Below, one piece after another: positions 26,150 through 39,733 of a stretch of 64,000 bases of DNA; positions within the stretch are counted from its first letter, which is position 1; the number at the start of each line of letters is the position of its first letter. The translations under genes and the position numbers were made by a program. The notes under the pieces were generated by a model. It did not search any database and had not been told where the DNA came from. It saw only the letters and a list, made by a program, of their open reading frames with translations. This DNA comes from Bathymodiolus brooksi (lineage: Eukaryota; Mollusca; Bivalvia; Mytilida; Modiolidae): contig OY804576.1 in the NCBI GenBank assembly GCA_963680875.1, forward strand, positions 77,381,668-77,445,667, in the 5' to 3' direction.

Positions 26150-26255
26150 CCTATGCACTTAAATCAGTTAAAGAGCCGGGCAATACCTTTAACTTAGCAT
26201 TTATAGAGTCCCCCCTCCACAATTTTTTTTCAATTATCAAAATTGATATTTGACA
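26150..26255 (+). repeat. Extra T2 deletion monomer (copy of the one at 22.9 kb)
   Basis: T2 junction is at 26198/26199, 320 bp after 25878. It is the 3282 bp copy of 22916. Confidence 0.85.
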
Positions 26256-27050
26256 CCCTGCTGTGGGCTTGAGATGCATTATCCCACCTAGGCACTTAAG
26301 TCAGTTAAAGAGCCCGGCAATACCTTTAACTTAGCCAAAAGTGGGCAAGAACTTTGCCGTTCTTGACATATTTTGTATGGGATATTTATAGAGACCCCCC
26401 TCCACAATTTGTTTTCAAATATCAAAGTTGATATTTGAAACCCTGCTGTGGACCTGAGGTGGATTATCCCACCTAGGCACTTAAGTCAGTTGAAGTCCCG
26501 GGCAATACCTTTAACCTAGCCAAAAGTGGGCAAGAACTTTGCTGTCCTTGACATATTTTTTATGGGATATTTATAGAGACCCCCTCCACAATTTTTTTTC
26601 AATTATCAAAATTCATATTTGACACCCTGCTGTGGGCTTGAGGTGCATTATCCCATCTAGGCACTTAAGTCAGTTAAAGACCCGGGTAATACCTTTAACT
26701 TAGTCAAAAGTGGGCAAGAACTTTGCCGTCCTTGACATATTTTTATGGCATATTTATAGAGACCCCCTCCACAATTTGATTTCAAATATCAAAGTTGATA
26801 TTTGACACCCTGTTGTGGGCTTGAGGTGCATTATCCCTCCTAGGCACTTAAATCATTTAAAGAGCCGGGCAATACCTTTATCTTAGCCAAAATTGGGCAA
26901 GAACTTTGCCGTCCTTGACATATTTTTTATGGGATATTTATAGAGTCCCCCCTCCACAATTTTTTTTCAATTATCAAAATTGATATTTGAAACCCTGCTG
27001 TGGGCTTGAGGTGCATTATCCCACATAGGCACTTAAGTCAGTTAAAGACC

Positions 27051-28870
27051 CGGGCAATACCTTTAACTTAGTCAAAAGTGGGCAAGAACTTTGCCGTCCT
27101 TGACATATGTTTATGGCATATTTATAGAGACCCCCTCCACAATTTGATTTCAAATATCAAAGTTGATATTTGACACCCTGCTGTGGGCTTGAGGTGCATT
27201 ATGCCACCTAGGCACTTAGATCAGTTAAAGACCCGGGAAATACCTTCAACTTAGCCAAAATTGGGCAAGAACTTTGCCATCCTTGATATATTTGTCATGG
27301 GATATTAATAGAGACCCTCCTCCACAACTTTGACGTCCTTGACATATTTTGTATGGGATATTTATAGAGACCCCCCTCCACAATTTGTTTTCAAATATCA
27401 AAGTTGGTATTTGAAACCCTGCTGTGGGCCTGGGGTGGATTATCCCACCTAGGCACTTAAATCAGTTAAAGAGCCGAGCAATACCTTTAACTTAGTCAAA
27501 AGTGGGCAAGAACCTTGCCGTCCTTGACATATTTTTATGGCATATTTATAGAGACCCCCTCCACAATTTGATTTCAAATATCAAAGTTGATATTTGACAC
27601 CCTGTTGTTGGGTTGAGTTGCATTATCCCACCTAGGCACTTAAATCAGTTAAAGAGCCGGGCAATACCTTTAACTTAGCATTTATAGAGTCCCCCCTCCA
27701 CAATTTTTTTTCAATTATCAAAGTTGGTATTTGAAACCCTGCTGTGGGCCTGAGGTGGATTATCCCACCTAGGCACTTAAGTCAGTTAAAGTCCCGTGCA
27801 ATACCTTTAACCTAGCCAAAAGTGGGCAAGAACTTTGCTGTCCTTGACATATTTTTTATGGGATATTTATAGAGACCACCTCCACAATTTATTTTCAATT
27901 ATCAAAATTCATATTTGACACCCTGCTGTGGGCTTGAGGTGCATTATCCCACCTAGGCACTTAAGTCAGTTAAAGACCCGGGTAATACCTTTAACTTAGT
28001 CAAAAGTGGGCAAGAACTTTGCCGTCCTTGACATATTTTTTATGGGATATTTATAGAGTCCCCCCTCCACAATTTTTTTTCAATTATCAAAATTGATATT
28101 TGACACCCTGCTGTGGGCTTGAGGTGCATTATCCCACCTAGGCACTTAAGTCAGTTAAAGACCCGGGCAATACCTTTAACTTAATCAAAAGTGGGCAAGA
28201 ATTTTGCCGTCCTTGACATATTTTTATGGCATATTTATAGAGACCCCCTCCACAATTTGTTTTCAAATATCAAAGTTCGTGTTTGACACACTGCTGTGGG
28301 CTTGAGGTGCATTATCCCACCTAGGCACTTAAGTCAGTTAAAGACCAGGGCAATACCTTTAACTTAGATAAAAATGGGCAAGAACTTTGCCGTCCTTGAC
28401 ATATTTTTATGGCATATTTATAGAGACCCCCTCCACAATTTGATTTCAAATATCAAAGTTGATGTTTGACACACGGCTGTGGGCTTGAGGTGCAGTGTCC
28501 CACCTAGACACTTAAATCAGTTAAAGACCGGGGCAATATCTTTAACTTAGCCAAAAATGGGCAAGAACTTTGCCGTCCTTGATATATTTTTCATGGGATA
28601 TTTATAGAGACCCCCTCCACAATTTTTTTTCAATTATCAATGTTGATATTTGACCCCCTGCTGTGGGCTTGAGGTGCATTATCCCACCTAGGCACTTAAG
28701 TCAGTTAAAGACCCGGGCAATACCTTTAACCTAAGCCCAAAGTGGGCAAGAACTTTGCCGTCCTTGATATATATTTTATGGGATATTTATAGAGATCCAC
28801 CTCCACAATATTTTTTCAAATATCAAAATTGATATTTAACACCCTGCTGTGGGCTTGAGGTGCATTATCC
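27051..28870 (+). repeat. Block copied from 23.4-25.2 kb, copy 2
   Basis: This matches 23401-25219 at 3650 bp. A few substitutions are visible, such as acacactgctg versus acacacggctg near 28473 and tatagcgacc versus tatagagacc near 28607. After about 28.87 kb the copies part. Confidence 0.8.
27262..27735 (+). repeat. T1-T2 rearranged haplotype 8
   Basis: T1 junction is at 27327/27328 and T2 at 27679/27680, 352 bp apart. It is the 3650 bp copy of haplotype 6 and shares its exchanged downstream monomer. Confidence 0.85.
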
Positions 28871-31830
28871 CACCTAGGCACTTAAGTCAGTTAAATACCC
28901 GGGCAATACCTTTAACTTAGCCAAAAGTGGGCAAGAACTTTGCCGTGCTTGATATAGTTTTATGGGATATTTATAGAGACCCCCCTCCACAATATTTTTT
29001 CAAATATCAAAATTGATATTTGACACCGTGCTGTGGGCTTGAGGTGCATTATCCCACCTAGGCACTTAAGTCAGTTAAAGACCCAGGCAATACCTTTAAC
29101 TTAGCCAAAAGTGGGCAAGAACTTTGCCGTCCTTGACATATTTTGTATGGGATATCAATAGAGACCCCCTTCCACAATTTGTTTTCAAATATCAAAGTTG
29201 ATATTTGACACCCTGCTGTGGGCTTGAGGTGCATTATCCCAGCTAGGCACTTAAGTCAGTTAAAGACCCGGGCAATACCTTTAACTTAGCTAAAGGTGGG
29301 CAAGAACTTTGCGGTCCTTGACATATTTTTATGGGTTATTTATAGAGACCCCCTCCACAATATTTCTTCAAATATCAAAATTGATATTTGACACCCTGCT
29401 GTGGGCTTGAGGTGCATTATCCCACCTAGACACTTAAGTCAGTTAAAGTCCCGGGCAATATCTTTAAGTTAGTCAAAAGTGGGAAAGAACTTTGCCGTCC
29501 TTGACATATTTTATATTGGATATTTATAGAGAACACCCTCCACAATTTGTTTTCAAATATCAAAGTTGGTATTTGACAACCTGCTGTGGGCTTGAGGTGC
29601 ATTATGCCACCTAGGCACTTAAGTCAGTTAAAGAGCTTGGCAATGCCTTTAACTTAGCCAAAAGTGGGCAAGAACTTTGCCGTCCTTGACATATTTTTTA
29701 TGGAATATTTATAGAGAGCCCCCTCCACAATTTGTTTTCAAATATCAAAGTTGATATTTGACACCCTGCTGTGAACCTGAGGTGCATTATCCCACCTAGG
29801 CACTTAAGTCAGTTAAAGTCTCGAGCAATACCTTTAACTTAGCCAAAAGTGGGAAAGAACTTTGCCGTCCTTGACATATTTTTTATGGGATATTAATAGA
29901 GACCCCCTCCACAATTTGTTTTCAAATATCAAAGTTGGTATTTGACACCCTGCTGTGGGCTTGAGGTGCATTATCCCACCTAGACACTTAAGTCAGTTAA
30001 AGATCCGGGAAATACCTTTAACTTAGCTAAAAGTGGGCAAGAACTTTGCGTCCTTGACATATTTTTATGGCATATTTGTAGAGACCCCCCTCCACAATTT
30101 GTTTTCAAATATCAAAGTTGGTATTTGACACCGTGCTGTGGGCTTGAGGTGCATTATGCCACCTAGGCACTTAAGTCAGTTAAAGACCCGGGCAATACCT
30201 TTAACTTAGCCAAAAGTGGGCAAGAACTTTGCCGTCCTTGACATATTTTTATGGCATATTTATAAAGACCCCCTCCACAATTTGATTTCAAATATCAAAT
30301 TTGATATTTGACACCCTGCCGTGGGCTTGATATGCATTATCCCACCTAGGCACTTAAGTCAGCTAAAGACCCGAGCAATACCTTTAACCTAAGACCAAAG
30401 TGGGCAAGAACGTTGCCGTCCTTGACATATTTTGTATGGGATATTCATAGAGACCCCCCTCCACAATTTGCTTTCAAATATCAAAGTTGGTATTTGACAC
30501 CCTGCTGTGGGCTTGAGGTGCATTATGCCACCTAGGCACTTATGTCAGTTAAAGTCCTGGGCAATACCTTTAACCTAGCCGAAAGTGGGCAAGAACTTTG
30601 CTGTCCTTGACATATTTGTTATGGGATATTTATAGAGACCCCCCTCCACAATTTTTTTTCAAATATCAAAGTTGGTATTTGAAACCCTGTTGTGGGCCTG
30701 AGGTGCATTATCCCACCTAGGCACTTAAGTCAGTTAAAGTCCCGGGCAATACCTTTAATTTAGCCAAAAGTGGGCAAGAACTTTGCCGTCCTTGACATAT
30801 TTGTTATGGGATATTTATAGAGACCCCTCTCCACAATTTGATTTCAAATATCAAAGTTGGTATTTGACACCCTGCTGTGGGCCTGAGCTGGATTATCCCA
30901 CCTAGGCACTTAAGTCAGTTAAAGTCCCAGGCAATACCTTTAACTTAGTCAAAAGTTGGCAAAAACTTTACCGTTCTTGACATATTTTTTATGGGATATT
31001 TATAGAGACCTCCCCTCCACAATTTGTTTTCAAATAACAAAGTTGGTATTTGACACCCTGCTGTGGGCTTGAGGTGGGTTATCCCACCTAGGCACTGAAG
31101 TCAGTTAAAGACCCGGGCAATACCTTTAACTTAGTCAAAAGTGGGCAAGAACTTTGCCGTCCAAGACATATTTTTATGGCATATTTATAGAGAACCCCTC
31201 CACAATTTGATTTCAAATATCAAAGTTGATATTTGACACCCTGCTGTGGGCTTGAGGTGCATTATGCCACCTAGGCACTTAGATCAGTTAAAGACCCGGG
31301 AAATACCTTTAACTTAGCCAAAATTGGGCAAGAACTTTGCCATCCTTGATATATTTGTCATGGGATATTTATAGAGACCCTCCTCCACAACTTTGCCGTC
31401 CTTGACATATTTTGTATGGGATATTTATAGAGACCCCCCTCCACAATTTGTTTTCAAATATCAAAGTTGGTATTTGAAACCCTGCTGTGGGCCTGGGGTG
31501 GATTATCCCACCTAGGCACTTAAATCAGTTAAAGAGCCGGGCAATACCTTTAACTTAGTCAAAAGTGGGCAAGAACGTTGCCGTCCTTGACATATTTTTA
31601 TGGCATATTTATAGAGACCCCCTCCACAATTTGATTTCAAATATCAAAGTTGATATCTGACACCCTGTTGTGGGCTTGAGGTGCATTATCCCACCTAGGC
31701 ACTTAAATCAGTTAAAGAGCCGGGCAATACCTTTAACTTAGCATTTATAGAGTCCCCCCTCCACAATTTTTTTTCAATTATCAAAATTGATATTTGACAC
31801 CCTGCTGTGTGCTTAAGGTGCATTATCTCA
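28871..31830 (+). repeat. Less ordered satellite monomers between HOR domains
   Basis: About 16 monomers carry many private variants, such as agagcttggcaatgcc near 29634, tgtgaacctgag near 29771, atccgggaaatacc near 30003 and gtccaagacat near 31160. I find no tandem HOR period here. One T1-T2 haplotype sits at 31.32-31.75 kb. This pattern of older, unhomogenised monomers between ordered domains contains no non-satellite sequence. Confidence 0.7.
31325..31800 (+). repeat. T1-T2 rearranged haplotype 9
   Basis: T1 junction is at 31390/31391 and T2 at 31742/31743, 352 bp apart. It has ctttgccgtcc, as in haplotypes 1 to 4, and lies at the left edge of the 3504 bp HOR domain. Confidence 0.85.
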
Positions 31831-32360
31831 CCTAGGCACTTAAGTCAGTTAAAGACCCGGCCAATACCTTTAACTTAGCTAAAAGTGGGCAAGAACTTTG
31901 CCGTCCTTGATATATTTTTCATGGGATATTTATAGAGACCCCCCTCCACAATTTGTTTTCAAATATCTAAGTTGATATTTGACACCCTGCTATGGGCTTG
32001 AGGTGGCTTATCCCACCTAGGCACTGAAGTCAGTTAAAAACCCGGGCAATACCTTTAACTTAGCCAAAAGTGGGCAAGAACTTTGCTGTCATTGACATAT
32101 TTTTTATGGGATATTAATAGATTCCCCTCTCCACAATTTTTTTTCAATTATCAAAATTCATATTTGACACCCTGCTGTGGGCTTGAGGTGCATTATCCCA
32201 CCTAGGCACTTAAGTCAGTTAAAGACCCGGGCAATACCTTTAACATAGTCAAAAGTGGGCAAGAACTTTGCCGTCCTTGACATATTTTTATGGCATATTT
32301 ATAGAGACCCCCTCCACAATTTGATTTCAAATATCAAAGTTGATATTTGACACCCTGCTG
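31831..32360 (+). repeat. Partial left-edge copy of the ~3504 bp HOR
   Basis: The monomers with gacccggccaatacc, tatctaagttg and ccctgctatgggcttgaggtgg correspond to the end of the HOR unit as seen near 35.9-36.2 kb. The offset to the equivalent site (31991 to 36043) is 4052 bp, against 3869 bp for the next marker, so this edge copy holds one extra monomer. Confidence 0.7.
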
Positions 32361-35300
32361 TAAGCTTGAGGTGCATTATGCCACCTAGGCACTTAGATCA
32401 GTTAAAGACCCGGGAAATACCTTTAACTTAGCCAAAAATGGGCAAGGACTTTGCCATCCTTGATATATTTGTCATGGGATATTTATAGAGACCCTCCTCC
32501 ACAATTTGTTTTCAAATATCAAAGTTGATATTTGACACCCTGCTGTGGGCTTGAGGTGCATTATCCCACCTAGGCACTTAAGTCAGTTAAAGACCCGGGC
32601 AATACCTTTAACTTAGTCAAAAGTGGGCAAGAACTTTGCCGTCCTTGACATATTTTTATGGCATATTTATAGAGACCCCTCCACATTTGATTTCAAATAT
32701 CAAAGTTGATATTTGACACCCTGTTGTGGGCTTGAGGTGTATTATCCCACCTAGGCACTTAAATCAGTTAAAGAGCCGGGCAATACCTTTAACTTAGCCA
32801 AAAGTGGGCAAGAACTTTGCCGTCCTTGACATATTTTTTATGGGATATTTATAGAGTCCCCCCTCCACAATTTTTTTTCAAATATCAAAATTGATATTTG
32901 ACACCCTGCTGTGGGCTTGAGGTGCATTATCCCACCTAGGCACTTAAGTCAGTTAAAGACCCGGGCAATACCTTTAACTTAGTTAAAGGTGGGCAAGAAC
33001 TTTGCCGTCCTTGACATATTGTTATGGCATATTTATAGAGACCCCTCCACAATTTGATTTCAAATATCAAAGTTGATATTTGACACCCTGTTGTGGGCTT
33101 GAGGTGTATTATCCCACCTAGGCACTTAAATCAGTTAAAGAGCCGGGCAATACCTTTAACTTAGCCAAAAGTGGGCAAGAACTTTGCCGTCCTTGACATA
33201 TTTTTTATGGGATATTTATAGAGTCCCCCCTCCACAATTTTTTTTCAAATATCAAAATTGATATTTGACACCCTGCTGTGGGCTTGAGGTGCATTATGCC
33301 ACCTAGGCAATTATATCAGTTAAAGACCCGGGAAATACCTTTAACTTAGCCAAAAATGGGCAAGAACTTTGCCATCCTTGAAATATTTGTCATGGGATAT
33401 TTATAGAGACCCTCCTCCACAATTTGTTTTCAAATATCAAAGTTGATATTTGACACCCTGCTGTAGGCCTGAGATGGATTATCCCACCTAGGCACTTAAA
33501 TCAGTTAAAGAGCCGGGCAATACCTTTAACCTAAGCCCAAAGTGGGCAAGAACGTTGCCGTCTTTGACATATTTTGTATGGGATATTTATAGAGACACCC
33601 CTCCACAATTTGTTTTCAAATATCAAAGTTGGTATTTGAAACCCTGCTGTGGGCCTGAGGTGGATTATCCCACCTAGGCACTTAAATCAGTTAAAGAGCC
33701 GGGCAATACCTTTAACTTAGTCAAAAGTGGGCAAGAACCTTGCCATCCTTGACATGTTTTTATGGCATATTTATAGAGAGCCCCTCCACAATTTGATTTC
33801 AAATATCAAAGTTGATATTTGACACCCTGTTGTGGGCTTGAGGTGCATTATCCCACCTAGGCACTTAAATCAGTTAAAGAGCCGGGCAATACCTTTAACT
33901 TAGCAAAAAGTGGGCAAGAACTTTGCCGTCATTGACATATTTTTTATGGGATATTTATAGAGTCCCCCTTCCACAATTTTTTTTCAATTATCAAAATTGA
34001 TATTTGACACCCTGCTGTGGGCTTGAGGTGCATTATCCCACCTAGGCACTTAATTTAGTTAAAGAGCCCGGCAATACCTTTAACTTAGCCAAAAGTGGGC
34101 AAGAACTTTGCCGTCCTTGACATATTTTTATGGGATATTTATAGAGACCCCCCTCCACAATTTGTTTTCAAATATCAAAGTTGGTATTTGAAACCCTGCT
34201 GTGGGCATGAGGTGCATTATCCCACCTAGGCACTTATGTCAGTTAAAGTCCCGGACAATACCTTTAACTTAGCCAAAAGTGGGCAAGAACTTTGCCGTCC
34301 TTGACATATTTGTTATGGGATATTTATAGAGAACACCCTCCACAATTTGTTTTCAAATATGAAAGTTGGTATTTGACACCCTGCTGTGGGCTTAAGGTGC
34401 ATTATCCCACCTAGGCACTTAAGTCAGTTAAAGACCCGGGCAATACCTTTAACTTAGCTAAAAGTGGGCAAGAACTTTGCCGTCCTTGATATTTTTTCAT
34501 GGGATATTTATAGAGTCCCCCCTCCACAATTTTTTTTCAATTATCAAAATTCATATTTGACACCCTGCTGTGGGCTTGAGGTGCATTATCCCACCTAGGC
34601 ACTTAAGTCAGTTAAAGACCCGGGCAATACCTTTAACTTAGTCAAAAGTGGGCAAGAACTTTGCCCTCCTTGACATATTTTTATGGCATATTTATAGAGA
34701 CTCCCTCCACAATTTTTTTTCAATTATCAAAATTCATATTTGACACCCTGCTGTGGGCTTGAGGTGCATTATCCCACCTAGGCACTTAAGTCAGATAAAG
34801 ACCCGGGAAATACCTTTAACTTAGCCAAAAATGGGCAAGAACTTTGCCATCCTTGATATATTTGGCATGGGATATTTATAGAGACCCTCCTCCACAATTT
34901 GTTTTCAAATATCAAAGTTGGTATTTGAAACCCTGCTGTGGGCCTGAGGTGCATTATCCCACCTAGGCACTTAAGTCAGTTAAAGTCCCGGGCAATACCT
35001 TTAACTTAGTCAAAAGTGGGCAAGAACCTTGCCGTCTTTGACATGTTTTTATGGCATATTTATAGAGAGTCCCTCCACAATTTGATTTCAAATATCAAAG
35101 TTTATATTTGACACCCTGTTGTGGGCTTGAGGTGCATTATCCCACCTAGGCACTTAAATCAGTTAAAGAGCCGGGCAATACCTTTAACTTAGCAAAAAGT
35201 GGTCAAGAACTTTGCCGTCCTTGACATATTTTTTATGGAATATTTATAGAGTCTCCACTCCACAATTTTTTTTCAATTATCAAAATTTATATTTGACACC

Positions 35301-36229
35301 CTGCTGTGGGCTTGAGGTGCATTATCCCACCTAGGCACTTAATTCAGTTAAAGAGCCCGGCAATACCTTTAACTTAGCCAAAAGTGGGCGAGAACTTTGC
35401 CGTCCTTGACATATTTTTTATGGGATATTTATAGAGACCCCCCTCCACAATTTGTTTTCAAATATCAAAGTTGGTAATTGAAACCCTGCTGTGGGCCTGA
35501 GGTGGATTATCCCACCTAGGCACTTAAGTCAGTTAAAGACCCGGGCAATACCTTTAACCTAGCCAAAAGTGGGCAAGACTTTGCTGTCCTTGACATATTT
35601 GTTATGGGATATTTATAGAGACCCAATCCACAATTTGCTTTCAAATATCAAAGTTGGTATTTGAAACCCTGCTGTAGGCCTGAGGTGCATTATCCCACCT
35701 AGGCACTTAAGTCAGTTAAAGTCCCGGGCAATACCTTTAACTTAGCCAAAAGTGGGCAAGAACTTTGCCGTCCTTGACATATTTGTTATGGGATATTTAT
35801 AGAGAACACCCTCCACAATTTGTTTTCAAATATGAAAGTTGGTATTTGACACCCTGCTGTGGGCTTGAGGTGCATTATCCCACCTAGGCACTTAAGTCAG
35901 TTAAAGACCCGGCCAATACCTTTAACTTAGCTAAAAGTGGGCAAGAACTTTGCCGTCCTTGATATATTTTTCATGGGATATTTATAGAGACCCCCCTCCA
36001 CAATTTGTTTTCAAATATCTAAGTTGATATTTGACACCCTGCTATGGGCTTGAGGTGGTTTATCCCACCTAGGCACTGAAGTCAGTTAAAAACCCGGGCA
36101 ATACCTTTAACTTAGCCAAAAGTGGGCAAGAACTTTGCTGTCATTGACATATTTTTTATGGGATATTAATAGAGTCCCCTCTCCACAATTTTTTTTCAAT
36201 TATCAAAATTCATATTTGACACCCTGCTG
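32361..36229 (+). repeat. 3504-family HOR, copy H1 (21-monomer variant, 3869 bp)
   Basis: The unit is bounded here by the diagnostic taagcttgaggtgcattatg variant, which occurs once per unit (32361, 36230, 39734, 42868, 46187, 49690). H1 is 365 bp, that is two monomers, longer than the standard unit. It contains a monomer run a-x-b, where a carries acccctccacattt (near 32680) and b carries gttaaaggtgggc (near 32984). H2 to H4 have only b and H5 only a. The unit also holds gaacaccctcc, gaaagttgg and ctaagttgatatttg monomers in fixed order. Confidence 0.85.
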
Positions 36230-39200
36230 TAAGCTTGAGGTGCATTATGCCACCTAGGCACTTAGATCAGTTAAAGACCCGGGAAATACCTTTAACTTAG
36301 CCAAAAATGGGCAAGGACTTTGCCATCCTTGATATATTTGTCATGGGATATTTATAGAGACCCTCCTCCACAATTTGTTTTCAAATATCAAAGTTGATAT
36401 TTGACACCCTGCTGTGGGCTTGAGGTGCATTATCCCACCTAGGCACTTAAGTCAGTTAAAGACCCGGGCAATACCTTTAACTTAGTTAAAGGTGGGCAAG
36501 AACTTTGCCGTCCTTGACATATTGTTATGGCATATTTATAGAGACCCCTCCACAATTTGATTTCAAATATCAAAGTTGATATTTGGCACCCTGTTGTGGG
36601 CTTGAGGTGTATTATCCCACCTAGGCACTTAAATCAGTTAAAGAGCCGGGCAATACCTTTAACTTAGCCAAAAATGGGCAAGAACTTTGCCATCCTTGAA
36701 ATATTTGTCATGGGTTATTTATAGAGACCCTCCTCCACAATTTGTTTTCAAATATCAAAGTTGATATTTGACACCCTGCTGTAGGCCTGAGATGGATTAT
36801 CCCACCTAGGCACTTAAATCAGTTAAAGAGCCGGGCAATACCTTTAACCTAAGCCCAAAGTGGGCAAGAACGTTGCCGTCTTTGACATATTTTGTATGGG
36901 ATATTGATAGAGACCCCCCTCCACAATTTGCTTTCAAATATCAAAGTCGGTATTTGACACCCTGCTGTGGGCTTGAGGTGCATTATCCCACCTAGGCACT
37001 GAAGTCAGTTAAAGAGCCCGGCAATACCTTTAACTTAGCCAAAAGTGGGAAAGAACTTTGCCGTCCTTGACATATTTTGTATGGGATATTTATAGAGACC
37101 CCCCTCCACAATTTGTTTTCAAATATCAAAGTTGGTATTTGAAACCCTGCTGTGGGCCTGAGGTGGATTATCCCACCTAGGCACTTAAATCAGTTAAAGA
37201 GCCCGGCAATACCTTTAACTTAGTCAAAAGTGGGCAAGAACCTTGCCATCCTTGACATGTTTTTATGGCATATTTATAGAGAGCCCCTCCACAATTTGAT
37301 TTCAAATATCAAAGTTGATATTTGACACCCTGTTGTGGGCTTGAGGTGCATTATCCCACCTAGGCACTTAAATCAGTTAAAGAGCCGGGCAATACCTTTA
37401 ACTTAGCAAAAAGTGGGCAAGAACTTTGCCGTCATTGACATATTTTTTATGGGATATTTATAGAGTCCCCCTTCGACAATTTTTTTTCAATTATCAAAAT
37501 TGATATTTGACACCCTGCTGTGGGCTTGAGGTGCATTATCCCACCTAGGCACTTAATTCAGTTAAAGAGCCCGGCAATACCTTTAACTTAGCCAAAAGTG
37601 GGCAAGAACTTTGCCGTCCTTGACATATTTTTTATGGGATATTTATAGAGACCCCCCTCCACAATTTGTTTTCAAATATCAAAGTTGGTATTTGAAACCC
37701 TGTTGTGGGCATGAGGTGCATTATCCCACCTAGGCAATTATGTCAGTTAAAGTCCCGGACAATACCTTTAACTTAGCCAAAAGTGGGCAAGAATTTTGCC
37801 GTCCTTGACATATTTGTTATGGGATATTTATAGAGAACACCCTCCACAATTTGTTTTCAAATATGAAAGTTGGTATTTGACACCCTGCTGTGGGCTTAAG
37901 GTGCATTATCCCACCTAGGCACTTAAGTCAGTTAAAGACCCGGGCAATACCTTTAACTTAGCTAAAAGTGGGCAAGAACTTTGCCGTCCTTGATATATTT
38001 TTCATGGGATATTTATAGAGTCCCCCCTCCACAATTTTTTTTCAATTATCAAAATTCATATTTGACACCCTGCTGTGGGCTTGAGGTGCATTATCCCACC
38101 TAGGCACTTAAGTCAGTTAAAGACCCGGGCAATACCTTTAACTTAGTCAAAAGTGGGCAAGAACTTTGCCCTCCTTGACATATTTTTATGGCATATTTAT
38201 AGAGACTCCCTCCACAATTTTTTTTCAATTATCAAAATTCATATTTGACACCCTGCTGTGGGCTTGAGGTGCATTATCCCACCTAGGCACTTAAGTCAGA
38301 TAAAGACCCGGGAAATACCTTTAACTTAGCCAAAAATGGGCAAGAACTTTGCCATCCTTGATATATTTGTCATGGGATATTTATAGAGACCCTCCTCCAC
38401 AATTTGTTTTCAAATATCAAAGTTGGTATTTGAAACCCTGCTGTGGGCCTGAGGTGCATTATCCCACCTAGGCACTTAAGTCAGTTAAAGTCCCGGCAAT
38501 ACCTTTAACTTAGTCAAAAGTGGGCAAGAACCTTGCCGTCCTTGACATGTTTTTATGGCATATTTATAGAGAGACCCTCCACAATTTGATTTCAAATATC
38601 AAAGTTGATATTTGACACCCTGTTGTGGGCTTGAGGTGCATTATCCCACCTAGGCACTTAAATCAGTTAAAGAGCCGGGCAATACCTTTAACTTAGCAAA
38701 AAGTGGTCAAGAACTTTGCCGTCCTTGACATATTTTTTATGGAATATTTATAGAGTCTCCACTCCACAATTTTTTTTCAATTATCAAAATTTATATTTGA
38801 CACCCTGCTGTGGGCTTGAGGTGCATTATCCCACCTAGGCACTTAATTCAGTTAAAGAGCCCGGCAATACCTTTAACTTAGCCAAAAGTGGGCGAGAACT
38901 TTGCCGTCCTTGACATATTTTTTATGGGATATTTATAGAGACCCCCCTCCACAATTTGTTTTCAAATATCAAAGTTGGTAATTGAAACCCTGCTGTGGGC
39001 CTGAGGTGGATTATCCCACCTAGGCACTTAAGTCAGTTAAAGACCCGGGCAATACCTTTAACCTAGCCAAAAGTGGGCAAGACTTTGCTGTCCTTGACAT
39101 ATTTGTTATGGGATATTTATAGAGACCCAATCCACAATTTGCTTTCAAATATCAAAGTTGGTATTTGAAACCCTGCTGTAGGCCTGAGGTGCATTATCCC

Positions 39201-39733
39201 ACCTAGGCACTTAAGTCAGTTAAAGTCCCGGGCAATACCTTTAACTTAGCCAAAAGTGGGCAAGAACTTTGCCGTCCTTGACATATTTGTTATGGGATAT
39301 TTATAGAGAACACCCTCCACAATTTGTTTTCAAATATGAAAGTTGGTATTTGACACCCTGCTGTGGGCTTGAGGTGCATTATCCCACCTAGGCACTTAAG
39401 TCAGTTAAAGACCCGGCCAATACCTTTAACTTAGCTAAAAGTGGGCAAGAACTTTGCCGTCCTTGATATATTTTTCATGGGATATTTATAGAGACCCCCC
39501 TCCACAATTTGTTTTCAAATATCTAAGTTGATATTTGACACCCTGCTATGGGCTTGAGGTGGTTTATCCCACCTAGGCACTGAAGTCAGTTAAAAACCCG
39601 GGCAATACCTTTAACTTAGCCAAAAGTGGGCAAGAACTTTGCTGTCATTGACATATTTTTTATGGGATATTAATAGAGTCCCCTCTCCACAATTTTTTTT
39701 CAATTATCAAAATTCATATTTGACACCCTGCTG
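36230..39733 (+). repeat. 3504-family HOR, copy H2 (reference 19-monomer unit, 3504 bp)
   Basis: This standard copy of the unit has 19 monomers. Its internal order includes b (gttaaaggtgggc, near 36484), a gggttatttatag monomer (near 36714), a gatattgatagag and gtcggtattt monomer (near 36900-36950), a tgttgtgggcatgagg monomer, two gaacaccctcc monomers and the paired gtggtcaag and cttaattcag variants. The same landmarks recur 3504 bp later with only rare substitutions, for example tatttggcacc near 36590 against tatttgacacc in H3. Confidence 0.9.

Larger units (their letters stand above)
25220..26800 (+). repeat. Block copied from 21.9-23.5 kb, copy 2
   Basis: Same monomer order as 21938-23520 at a 3282 bp offset, including the single T1 at 25526 and the two T2 junctions at 25878 and 26198 (320 bp apart, as at 22596 and 22916). 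It is embedded between the two copies of a different, 3650 bp offset duplication. Confidence 0.8.

Noticed and set aside
28871..31830. A possible non-satellite island between HOR domains
   Set aside because: Read through base by base, every ~185 bp stretch still shows the monomer landmarks. It is only more diverged.
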